Assembly (NCBI GenBank): GCA_043738385.1
Contig: JAYUGL010000131.1
Coordinates: 1-5,582, forward strand
Source: JANYCD01 sp043738385
Lineage (GTDB): Bacteria > Pseudomonadota > Gammaproteobacteria > Burkholderiales > Rhodocyclaceae
Length of the DNA stretch: 5,582 nt
Direction: 5' to 3'
The translations under genes and the position numbers were made by a program. The notes below the pieces were generated by a model. That model made no database searches and was not told the origin of the DNA. It was given only the letters and a program-made list of their open reading frames with translations. Numbering within the stretch: the first letter of the stretch is position 1; every line of letters begins with the position of its first letter. Positions 1 through 4,854 of this stretch are shown here, piece after piece.

Positions 1-99
1 GATCTTCTTCGGTCGGCACAGCCTTCATGCCAACCAGCATCAGAAGGTAAATTCGACACCTCACCAGCGAATAGATGCGGATTTACACCAGCGTCAACA
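1..99. other. Left edge: unresolved end of an upstream gene
   Basis: No complete gene can be called here. One plus-strand frame ends at a TAA at 48-50 and meets another stop, TAG at 72-74, directly before the ATG at 75. This would suit a stop-start junction with an upstream partner gene, but too few residues are visible to recognise a family. The segment has two internal repeats: TCGACACCTC at 53-62 and 104-113 (offset 51 bases), and CACCAGCG at 62-69 and 86-93 (offset 24). They suggest local duplication near the damaged start of the DUF4411-like gene. Confidence 0.35.
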
Positions 100-558
100 G
101 TCATCGACACCTCGGTCGTCTCGGCCCTTCACCGCAACTACTATCGGACGCGCTTCGTGTCGCTGTGGGCGCGCTTCGATGCCATGGTCGGCGAAGGCCG
201 GTTCACTTCGACGCGCGAGTCGTTCCGCGAGCTGGAAGACCTGGGAGGCGATGGGCTGGAGTGGGCGAAAGCCAATCCCGACATCTTCACCGTGCCAAGT
301 GCCCAGGAAGGCGGTTTCGTGGCCACCATCTACGCGGTCGAGCACTTCCAGGCCAACATCGAGAGGCAGAAGATTTACAAGGGCGGACGCAACGCCGACC
401 CCTTCCTCATCGCGCGGGCGAAGGTCATCGGCGCGACTGTCCTCACCATGGAGCAGCTCAAGCCCAACGCCGCCAAGATACCGAATATCTGCAAGCACTT
501 CGGCGTCCCTTGCGTCGATCTCCAGCAGTTCATGGAGAAGGAAGGCTGGGTGTTCTAG
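100..558 (+). CDS. DUF4411-like PIN-domain protein, 5' end disrupted or unresolved
   Basis: The frame reads VIDTSVVSALHRNYY at its left end, then a 133-residue stretch from a GTG at 157 to a TAG at 556-558. The VIDTS segment with its early acidic residue, the following SLWARF, and the late ADPFLIARAK and VPCVDLQQFMEKEGW segments fit my memory of DUF4411 proteins. These are PIN-fold nuclease-like proteins often encoded after an HTH/ImmA-IrrE-type gene and proposed as toxins. No start codon lies in this frame between position 1 and 156, and the frame stays open to the window edge. The GTG at 157 would delete the motif holding the presumed catalytic Asp, so it is a poor choice. A good family-like start, ATG CGG ATT TAC at 75-86 (MRIY), lies in a different frame. 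It would join VIDTS exactly if the 13 bases at 87-99 were absent. I infer a frame-disrupted gene or a sequencing indel. The gene converges on rep. Confidence 0.55.
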   Translation, partial: VIDTSVVSALHRNYYRTRFVSLWARFDAMVGEGRFTSTRESFRELEDLGGDGLEWAKANPDIFTVPSAQEGGFVATIYAVEHFQANIERQKIYKGGRNADPFLIARAKVIGATVLTMEQLKPNAAKIPNICKHFGVPCVDLQQFMEKEGWVF

Positions 559-580
559 GCATGCTTGCATGCAAGCATGC
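559..580. repeat. Perfect 22-bp palindrome between convergent genes
   Basis: The 22 bases are a perfect palindrome (half-site GCATGCTTGCA, centre 569/570) containing three GCATGC units at 559-564, 567-572 and 575-580. It starts directly after the TAG of the DUF4411-like gene and ends directly before the stop of the minus-strand rep gene, filling the gap with no spare base. An RNA hairpin could form from either strand, so a bidirectional terminator is the simplest role. Neither side has a T-tract, so classic intrinsic termination is not clearly supported. A protein binding site or a cruciform is an alternative. Confidence 0.7.
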
Positions 581-1747
581 TTACCTGAATCCCGGGTACT
601 TGCCGCGACGCTTGCAGAACGCCAGGAAGTGCGCGTCGGGGCTTATCGCCCGGATGTCTTTCTTGGCCACCCAGTCACGCCATTCAGCCTCCAGCGCATG
701 GACATCCCAGCCTGGCGCGTATTCGCGGCAAAGCTGGTAGGTCTCATCCTTGAGCCGGATGAACAGGCCAGGCAGGGCAGGGGTGTCGTACTGTGGCTTG
801 GGGGTGATCTCCACCATGTCATCGACCAACGCGAAGGCGTAGCCCGGAATGTGTCCGTGTAGCAGGTCATCTTCGATGATGCTCAGGAACAGCCGGCGGA
901 ACTCCTTGAGCGTGGACTGCGAGCCGCACTTGTTGCGCAGCTTCTCCAAGCCGATGCGAAAGATCGCCTGCTGGCCGCAATGCTTGCGCGCCAGCTCGTA
1001 CAGCCGCCGCTCCAGGGGCTTGGCGAGCTGGAAGTAGCGGCGATCCAGCGTCAAGACTTCGTGCGCTTCCACAGCCTGGAAGACCCAATCCGACAGCTCG
1101 ATCTCGACTTCATGCATTCGACCGTCGCGGGTCTCACGCACGATGCGGGCGCGGTTGATCAATCCGAACAGATCGAAGACTTCCTTGCCGCCGGTGGTGA
1201 CGTTGGTCGCGATCTGGGTGCCCTGTAGCCGCTCGAAGGCCTCACGTAGCTGCAGGTAGCCCCGGCCGCTGGTGTCGCGGTTGGTCGCCACCAGCAAGTC
1301 GTAGGCGCGCAGCTTCAGGTGCCGTGAGATAGGACGCCCGTCGTTGAGCGCAGCCATGAGCTGGCTAATGCAGTAAATGAGGATGTCGCGGTCAAAGACC
1401 GTCGCCAGGCCCTTGACGCTGGGCCTGATCTCTGCCCACCGTTCGCCATTCTCGTAGCGCCGAACCTTGAAGTCTGGCTTCTTCGACAGCGAGAAGATTG
1501 GATGTTCCATCGAGGCGCTATCGCCCTTGACGGCCGCATCGAAGATGTCGCAAACGAAGAAGTCCCTGTGATGCCGGTCCGGCAACAGGGGAGAGCGCTG
1601 TTTCGTGTTATCGCCCACCGCCGGCTCTGCGAAGGCCAGTTCCTCCTGTGCAGCGGTGGCGGGCTTCGTGTTATCACCCACCATGCCGGCAGTCTTAGTG
1701 TTTTCACACACCGAGTCAAGCACTTTCGTGTTATCACCCACCGGCAC
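581..1747 (-). CDS. repA: Plasmid replication initiator, RPA (RepA) family
   Basis: This 388-residue protein should bind origin iterons and start plasmid replication in the cytoplasm. Residues 64 onward match my memory of the replication initiator protein A (RPA) family: FVCDIFDA (64-71), SMEHPIFSLSKKPD (79-92), VRRYENG, PSVKGLATVFDRDILIYCISQLMAA (109-133), YDLLVATNRDTSGRGY (149-164), SDWVFQAV, EVLTLDRRYFQLAKPLERRLYELARKHCG (230-258) and a C-terminal PDAHFLAFCKRRG. Residues 1-50 are unlike the family core. They carry VGDNTK at 3-8, 23-28 and 44-49 and VCENTK at 13-18, which are the translated iterons. The start is uncertain: GTG at 1747 is the first in frame, an in-frame TAG lies about 30 bases upstream, and no strong Shine-Dalgarno precedes it. 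Other GTG codons (1741, 1618) or ATG at 1684 could serve. Homology needs a start before residue 60, so the ATG at residue 80 is unlikely. Iterons upstream and inside the 5' end imply autorepression. The gene converges on the DUF4411-like gene. Confidence 0.9.
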   Translation of the reverse strand: MPVGDNTKVLDSVCENTKTAGMVGDNTKPATAAQEELAFAEPAVGDNTKQRSPLLPDRHHRDFFVCDIFDAAVKGDSASMEHPIFSLSKKPDFKVRRYENGERWAEIRPSVKGLATVFDRDILIYCISQLMAALNDGRPISRHLKLRAYDLLVATNRDTSGRGYLQLREAFERLQGTQIATNVTTGGKEVFDLFGLINRARIVRETRDGRMHEVEIELSDWVFQAVEAHEVLTLDRRYFQLAKPLERRLYELARKHCGQQAIFRIGLEKLRNKCGSQSTLKEFRRLFLSIIEDDLLHGHIPGYAFALVDDMVEITPKPQYDTPALPGLFIRLKDETYQLCREYAPGWDVHALEAEWRDWVAKKDIRAISPDAHFLAFCKRRGKYPGFR

Positions 1748-1847
1748 GCCTGTGGATAACTTGCGTCTTGAAAGCTACCTTTCTTTCGTGTTATTACACA
1801 CCAAACTTCGTGTTATTACACACCGGCTTTCGTGTTATCACCCACCG
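1602..1847 (+). repeat. Seven 19-bp iterons
   Basis: Seven copies of a 19-mer with consensus TTCGTGTTATCACCCACCG lie in the same orientation at 1602-1620, 1665-1683, 1695-1713, 1725-1743, 1785-1803, 1807-1825 and 1829-1847. Copies 4 and 7 match the consensus exactly; copy 3 (TTAGTGTTTTCACACACCG) is the most diverged, with three differences. Start-to-start distances are 63, 30, 30, 60, 22 and 22 bases, roughly whole turns of B-DNA (six, three, three, six, two, two). The first four are inside the rep coding frame and the last three are upstream of it. They are the expected Rep binding sites. Confidence 0.93.
1751..1759 (-). promoter_or_regulatory. DnaA box (TTATCCACA)
   Basis: The minus strand reads TTATCCACA, an exact match to the strong E. 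coli DnaA box. It sits in the 60-bp gap between iterons 4 and 5, directly upstream of the first GTG of rep. DnaA here could help open the origin and could also affect rep transcription. Confidence 0.8.
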
Positions 1848-1880
1848 GATGAGCGAAATGGATGCCTTTTTCCCTAATCA

Positions 1881-1893
1881 CATCAATGACTTA
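1881..1893 (+). promoter_or_regulatory. IHF-like binding site
   Basis: CATCAATGACTTA matches the IHF consensus WATCAANNNNTTR at all positions except the first. It lies between the last iteron and the AT-rich segment, where a DNA bend occurs in several iteron origins. This is a consensus match by eye only. Confidence 0.4.
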
Positions 1894-1895
1894 CG

Positions 1896-1940
1896 GATTT
1901 CAAAAAAACGCGTAACTCTATCTTTAACTCTTATAACAAA
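1896..1940. other. AT-rich DNA unwinding element with tandem 12-mers
   Basis: This is an AT-rich stretch in otherwise GC-rich DNA. It contains an A7 run at 1902-1908 and two adjacent 12-mers, TAACTCTATCTT (1913-1924) and TAACTCTTATAA (1925-1936), that share their first seven bases. Tandem AT-rich 12- or 13-mers beside iterons are the usual melting site in such origins. The function is inferred from position and composition. Confidence 0.6.
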
Positions 1941-1949
1941 CTCTCGGGC

Positions 1950-1958
1950 TGTGCATAA
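1950..1958 (-). promoter_or_regulatory. DnaA box (TTATGCACA)
   Basis: The minus strand reads TTATGCACA, matching the DnaA box consensus TTATNCACA. It has the same orientation as the box at 1751-1759 and closes the AT-rich segment on the side away from the iterons. Confidence 0.65.
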
Positions 1959-1994
1959 CTTCAACAGCCAGGAAGTAGATCAGCACCGCCTCTT

Positions 1995-2238
1995 GGGGGC
2001 TACGCCCCCGCCGGCTCCTGCGGGCCTTCGACCCTTCGCCCGCGCCTGCGGCGCTCCCTGCCCGGCATCCCCCAGGGGCGTTGCCCCTCGGCCTGCGGCC
2101 TCACCCCTTCACCAAGACCCCAGAGAGGGCCAACCAAGAACCACAACGCTGCGGGGGCTACAGCCCCCCTGTCCGGCCCTACGGGCCGCAGCGACGACCC
2201 CCCTGGGAAGGGCTTCGCCCCTCCCCACCGCTACGCGG
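1995..2238. repeat. GC-rich gene-free region with a cluster of short triloop hairpins
   Basis: No credible gene lies between the origin and the antitoxin gene. The stretch holds perfect or near-perfect hairpins at 1995-2009 (GGGGGC-TAC-GCCCCC), 2042-2054 (GCGCC-TGC-GGCGC), 2074-2088 (AGGGGC-GTT-GCCCCT), 2090-2100 (GGCC-TGC-GGCC), 2153-2168 (GGGGGC-TACA-GCCCCC), 2174-2188 (CGGCCC-TAC-GGGCCG), 2205-2225 (GGGC-TTC-GCCC core at 2210-2220, one mismatch further out) and 2228-2238 (CCGC-TAC-GCGG). A longer-loop stem pairs 2020-2025 with 2038-2043. Six of the eight have a TNC triloop, that is GNA on the minus strand. The role is unknown. Single-strand initiation, replication fork pausing or transcription insulation are possible. 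Confidence 0.75.
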
Positions 2239-2285
2239 CGGTTCCCCTCCCCAACAGCCAGCATTGAAAAGAGGGATTCACTTTT

Positions 2286-2317
2286 GTAATGACTATGGCG
2301 TTACGTTCTGCTATGGT
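2286..2317 (+). promoter_or_regulatory. Probable promoter and operator of the toxin-antitoxin operon
   Basis: An extended -10, TGCTATGGT at 2309-2317 (hexamer TATGGT at 2312-2317), lies 27 bases before the antitoxin ATG. A weak -35, ATGACT at 2289-2294, is 17 bases upstream of the hexamer. The same stretch has inverted ends GTAATG (2286-2291) and CGTTAC (2299-2304) and a direct repeat CTATGG (2293-2298, 2311-2316). These are candidate operator sites for the RHH antitoxin, which in this family represses its own operon, usually with the toxin as co-repressor. Confidence 0.4.
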
Positions 2318-2332
2318 GGGTGAAAGCACAAA
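2314..2332 (-). repeat. Eighth, inverted iteron-like site in the toxin-antitoxin leader
   Basis: The minus strand reads TTTGTGCTTTCACCCACC over 2332-2315, matching the origin iteron at 15 of the first 18 positions; the 19th base (2314) differs. Over the same 18 positions iteron 3 also matches at 15. The site overlaps the likely -10 hexamer and ends at the Shine-Dalgarno of the antitoxin gene, in the opposite orientation to the origin array. Confidence 0.55.
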
Positions 2333-2343
2333 GAGGTTTGACC

Positions 2344-2643
2344 ATGCCGACCGTTCCCAATGCAGAAGCCGAAGCCCCGCGCCGCGACACACTGAACCTG
2401 CGGATTCCGAGTGTTGAGCGAAACCTGATCGACCGGGCCGCCGCGTCACTAGGCACGACCAGAACGGAATTCATTCTTCGTGCCGCCCGCCAGGCAGCCG
2501 AAGAGACGTTGCTCGACCGGGCGGTGATTGCCATCAGCCCTGAGGCCTACGACGAGTTCTTGCGCCGGCTCGATGCGCCGGCGCAACCCAACGAACGGTT
2601 GCGCAAGACGATGCAGGCACCGGCGCCTTGGGCGAAGGCCTGA
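2344..2643 (+). CDS. DUF1778-type ribbon-helix-helix antitoxin (TacA-like)
   Basis: This 99-residue protein should neutralise the adjacent acetyltransferase toxin and repress the shared operon. The N-terminal half has the RHH layout of DUF1778 antitoxins: a basic strand DTLNLRIP (15-22), helix VERNLIDRAAASLG (24-37), the turn TTRTEF (38-43) and helix ILRAARQAAEETLLDR (44-59). The C-terminal part ISPEAYDEFLRRLDAP (64-79) and the tail ending APAPW are the usual toxin-wrapping segment. I chose ATG 2344 because AAGAGG at 2331-2336 lies seven bases upstream. A GTG at 2320 is in frame but would add eight residues and place the start in front of the ribosome binding site. Its TGA overlaps the toxin ATG by one base, implying translational coupling. 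Confidence 0.88.
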   Translation: MPTVPNAEAEAPRRDTLNLRIPSVERNLIDRAAASLGTTRTEFILRAARQAAEETLLDRAVIAISPEAYDEFLRRLDAPAQPNERLRKTMQAPAPWAKA

Positions 2644-3164
2644 TGCAGAGGCCTTGTTCACCGGTTGCGCTTGCACCCCAGCACCAGGTCATTGCCTTCG
2701 ACTGCGGTGTCCCGAACCTCAATGAGTGGCTGAAGCGTCGAGCCAGGCAGAACCAGGCCAGCGGTGCTTCACGCACCTTTGTCAGCACTGACGCAGACGG
2801 CAACGTGGTTGCCTATTACGCGCTGGCCTCTAGCGCCATCGCACCGGCCGCGACCACAGGTCGCTTCCGGCGCAACATGCCAGATCCCGTGCCGGTCGTG
2901 GTGCTCGGGCGTTTGGCCATTGCCACAGCCTATCAAGGGCAGGGGCTAGGCCGGGCGTTGTTTCAGGATGCCGCCAGGCGCGTGCTGCACGCTGCCGATG
3001 CCATTGGCATTCGGGGGATGCTGGTGCACGCCTTGTCGGAGGAAGCCAAGGCGTTCTATCTAGGGCTTGGCCTGGAGGTATCGCCGCTGGAACCCATGAC
3101 GCTGATGACCACCGTGGCAGACCTGCAGGCGGCACTGGGAGATTCAGATTCTGACCGGATTTGA
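2643..3164 (+). CDS. GNAT acetyltransferase toxin (TacT-like)
   Basis: This 173-residue protein belongs to the GNAT toxins that acetylate the amino group of aminoacyl-tRNA and block translation; that activity is inferred from family. Visible marks are the N-terminal FDCGVPNLNEWLKRRARQN (19-37), the core VVLGRLAIATAYQGQGLGRALF (86-107) with the acetyl-CoA loop QGQGLGRA (98-105), and AKAFYLGLGLEVSPLEPMTL (135-154), in which Tyr139 matches the position of the catalytic tyrosine of TacT. Length and motif order are normal and nothing appears missing. The start is the ATG overlapping the antitoxin TGA (TGATG at 2641-2645); an earlier GTG at 2628 is in frame but lies inside the antitoxin gene. It is the second gene of the operon and converges on the membrane-protein gene. 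Confidence 0.88.
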   Translation: MQRPCSPVALAPQHQVIAFDCGVPNLNEWLKRRARQNQASGASRTFVSTDADGNVVAYYALASSAIAPAATTGRFRRNMPDPVPVVVLGRLAIATAYQGQGLGRALFQDAARRVLHAADAIGIRGMLVHALSEEAKAFYLGLGLEVSPLEPMTLMTTVADLQAALGDSDSDRI

Positions 3165-3170
3165 CCAAAG

Positions 3171-3188
3171 GACGCAGCGCGCCGCGTC
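3171..3188. terminator. Possible bidirectional terminator hairpin
   Basis: An 18-base inverted repeat, GACGCAGCGCGCCGCGTC, has one mismatched pair. It lies in the gap between the toxin stop (3162-3164) and the convergent membrane-protein stop, whose codon begins at 3189 on the minus strand. The plus strand continues AAAACAATTTT. There is no proper T-tract in either direction, so termination is inferred mainly from position. Confidence 0.4.
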
Positions 3189-4188
3189 AAAACAATTTTG
3201 GAATGATTTTACTTAGTAATTCGTAGAGTGGCTTCGGAAGAATCCCCGACATCAAGAAAAGCCCGAGCGGTCCAAGTACTGCCGGCTTTGTCGTGATTTT
3301 GAAGCGCTGAAGCGCGTATACGATTCTGGCTAAAGGGGGCCAAATAAGTTTATGCGCAAATACAATGCCGATCATCCCAAAGATAATTAAAGAAATAACG
3401 ATTGTCAGGCAATTGGCGAAAGCAAAGTTTGTGAGTGCCAGCCAGATACCTGGCCCATAATATAGCTTGTTGGTCCAATCCGGAAATACTCCGAACGAAT
3501 CCATAAATAACGGAGCGACAAGCACGACCGCCACAAGGAGGTTAGCGACCGCCACGAGAACCATTCTTTGTGTCGAGCCAGATTCGCTACTCCATTTCAA
3601 TGCTTTTCTGCTGAGGACAACGAAGGGCAGGACGGTTAGTATCGCGGCTGCGCTAGCTATTTCCTCAAGAAAGACGCCAGTCATATTTGATGGGTGAGGG
3701 TTAATGTGAAAACCATAGATGTTTAAGAATATCAGAAAACCAATCATAAGAAGTCCTACGCCGCAAACCACGCGAACAACCCACTTATTTGGCCAAACGG
3801 CTGGTAGAAGCCCAACCAGGAGCGGAAAAATATCTTTGAAGCTGTGCTTGATATTTGCGCTGGCTGGCAAGCCATGAGGGAATAAGTAAATCTCATAAAA
3901 CATGTTTGCCGCGCCTAGCATCAATAGCGGCGTTATGAGTACAGATTGAAATGAAACCAGTTTCTTGCCGAATAATCGATCAAGCAGCGTTGTTGAAAAA
4001 TCCGCGATTCCGCGAAGAAATACCATTCTTCGCGTCGAATCGTCAGATTTTAGATTATCAATATTAACCCAAAAGCGTTCGAGCGTGTTTTGAATTTGCT
4101 TTTGCTCATCCTCATAGGTGAAGAGTGCAAGATAGAGCAAAATTGCACCGCAAAATGCCGAAACAGCCTCAATAAAAAGTAGTAGCAT
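3187..4188 (-). CDS. Multi-pass integral membrane protein of unknown function
   Basis: I do not recognise a family for this 333-residue protein. It begins with a hydrophobic segment (about 2-23), followed by a charged cytosol-like stretch (24-77) with EDEQKQIQNTLERFW and DDSTRRM. More probable membrane segments follow at about 80-102, 118-133, 136-159, 170-193, 208-229 and 245-278 (possibly two), and a weaker hydrophobic one lies at 303-317. There are no obvious catalytic motifs, and the hydrophobic N-terminus looks like a first membrane helix rather than a cleaved signal. The gene is visibly richer in A and T than rep and the toxin-antitoxin pair, which suggests separate acquisition. The Shine-Dalgarno before ATG 4188 is weak. 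An eight-codon open frame (ATG 4216-4214) ends in TAATG overlapping this start and could act as a leader, but this may be chance. Confidence 0.7.
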   Translation of the reverse strand: MLLLFIEAVSAFCGAILLYLALFTYEDEQKQIQNTLERFWVNIDNLKSDDSTRRMVFLRGIADFSTTLLDRLFGKKLVSFQSVLITPLLMLGAANMFYEIYLFPHGLPASANIKHSFKDIFPLLVGLLPAVWPNKWVVRVVCGVGLLMIGFLIFLNIYGFHINPHPSNMTGVFLEEIASAAAILTVLPFVVLSRKALKWSSESGSTQRMVLVAVANLLVAVVLVAPLFMDSFGVFPDWTNKLYYGPGIWLALTNFAFANCLTIVISLIIFGMIGIVFAHKLIWPPLARIVYALQRFKITTKPAVLGPLGLFLMSGILPKPLYELLSKIIPKLF

Positions 4189-4248
4189 TAAAAATGCTTT
4201 CGAGAAGTCGCCATTTTATGGCAAACCAGCACAATAGAGCTACTCAGG

Positions 4249-4276
4249 ATTCCTTGCTTTGTTTTGAAAGAGGAAT
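4249..4276 (-). other. Hairpin between two minus-strand genes
   Basis: ATTCCT (4249-4254) pairs with AGGAAT (4271-4276), and CTTT (4257-4260) with AAAG (4267-4270), leaving a two-base bulge and a six-base loop. It lies just after the stop of the 159-aa gene and before the membrane-protein gene. No T-tract follows on the minus strand, so a weak terminator or attenuator is only possible. The rest of the 94-base gap (4189-4282) holds a TAAAAT hexamer (minus strand) that could be a -10, without a convincing -35. Confidence 0.3.
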
Positions 4277-4282
4277 TCCTTC

Positions 4283-4762
4283 TTACGACTTCTCGGAGTT
4301 ATTCGGGTCTTTCGGATAATAGAACTCCATCGACTCGATGAAAGGTGCAACCTCGTCAGCCGGTTTCTCGTGCCGTTTCCCGTCAAACTGCTGAATGAAT
4401 TCGCAGATTTCCGCATCCACGGCATCGGCGATAGAGTGCAGGTTTTTGCCTCGGACTACCACGACCATGAAGGGCCAGATCAGTGTGAGTGCCTTACCCT
4501 TAGTGCCGTCCTCGCCGATTCGATTGAGTTGTGAGTACACGACTCTCTCACGCGCTCGCACATCCTCTATGGGCCTGATGGCAAGCCTTCGGACCGGAGT
4601 GCCTTGCGAGTTGCTCCGAAAGGCTTCGTACTTCGTCAGGGGGAACGCACTGTGTTCTTTGGCGGTGTCGCTCGTGACTTCTCTCGCCGGTGGCTTGCTG
4701 GTGTCCTTGGTGTGTCGGCGCCGATCTAAATCTGACCCACCCTGCCGATCCAATAAGCTCAT
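4283..4762 (-). CDS. Hypothetical protein, possibly 5'-truncated and fused to an IS end
   Basis: I do not recognise a named family for this 159-residue, soluble, charged protein. The C-terminal half looks like a compact domain: a hydrophobic strand LIWPFMVVVVRG (94-105), then a helix LHSIADAVDAEICEFIQQFD (108-127) and a strand FIESMEFYYP (141-150). Residues 1-50 are polar and low in predicted structure. The ATG at 4762 has no visible Shine-Dalgarno and an in-frame TAA stands 12 bases upstream. The first 16 or so codons lie in sequence resembling an IS21-type terminus (see 4711-4760). I infer that the original 5' end may be lost and the present start supplied by mobile-element DNA. It is on the same strand as, and upstream of, the membrane-protein gene. 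Confidence 0.5.
   Translation of the reverse strand: MSLLDRQGGSDLDRRRHTKDTSKPPAREVTSDTAKEHSAFPLTKYEAFRSNSQGTPVRRLAIRPIEDVRARERVVYSQLNRIGEDGTKGKALTLIWPFMVVVVRGKNLHSIADAVDAEICEFIQQFDGKRHEKPADEVAPFIESMEFYYPKDPNNSEKS
4711..4760. mobile_element. Possible IS21-type terminal repeat remnant
   Basis: The plus strand has ATCTAAATCTGACCCACC at 4724-4741 after a TG-rich start, and two related units, GCCGATCTAA (4720-4729) and GCCGATCCAA (4744-4753), 24 bases apart. From memory, IS21-family ends start with TG and carry multiple copies of a repeat containing CTGACCCA. No istA or istB coding sequence follows; IS630-type sequence begins within about 100 bases. If correct, this is a decayed or interrupted IS end. 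Confidence 0.3.
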
Positions 4763-4854
4763 CAGCGTAAGTTATTTGCGTCAAAGATTCAATTTTATCT
4801 AGGCTTTTGGTAATATTATTTGTATAATAATGGACCTAGATTAATTGGACTTCC

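Larger units (their letters stand above)
1602..1958. other. oriV: Iteron-type origin of replication (oriV)
   Basis: The segment combines the usual parts of an iteron origin: seven directly repeated 19-mers (1602-1847), DnaA boxes at each side of the outer iterons (1751-1759, 1950-1958), an IHF-like site (1881-1893) and an AT-rich stretch with two tandem 12-mers (1913-1936). It lies directly upstream of, and partly inside, the rep gene. In known iteron plasmids Rep and DnaA open the AT-rich part; that role here is inference from the layout. The order reads rep, iterons, IHF-like site, AT-rich segment, DnaA box, then the hairpin field. Confidence 0.85.

Noticed and set aside
75..740. Long plus-strand frame starting at the ATG at 75
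   Set aside because: After the first few codons it is a shadow of the DUF4411-like frame and then of rep; its composition is Arg/Ser/Pro-rich with no family resemblance.
1602..1847. CRISPR array
   Set aside because: The 19-bp units have irregular spacing (22 to 63), are partly coding, and sit with DnaA boxes beside a rep gene, as iterons do; no cas genes are present.
1605..1877. Plus-strand open frames across the iterons with repeated VLSPT/VITHR peptides
   Set aside because: The repeats come from the iteron DNA itself. The frames oppose rep, have no ribosome binding site and no recognisable protein.
1760..1900. A defined sigma-70 promoter for rep on the minus strand
   Set aside because: Several TAATAA-like hexamers lie within iterons, but none has a convincing -35 at proper distance, so no single promoter can be supported.
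1768..2289. Plus-strand frame across the origin and hairpin region
   Set aside because: It reads through iterons, the AT-rich segment and GC hairpins as low-complexity Pro/Ala/Arg sequence without a plausible product.
4271..4280. AGGAATTCCT palindrome as an operator
   Set aside because: It is short, contains an ordinary restriction-type palindrome, and is better explained as part of the hairpin at 4249-4276.
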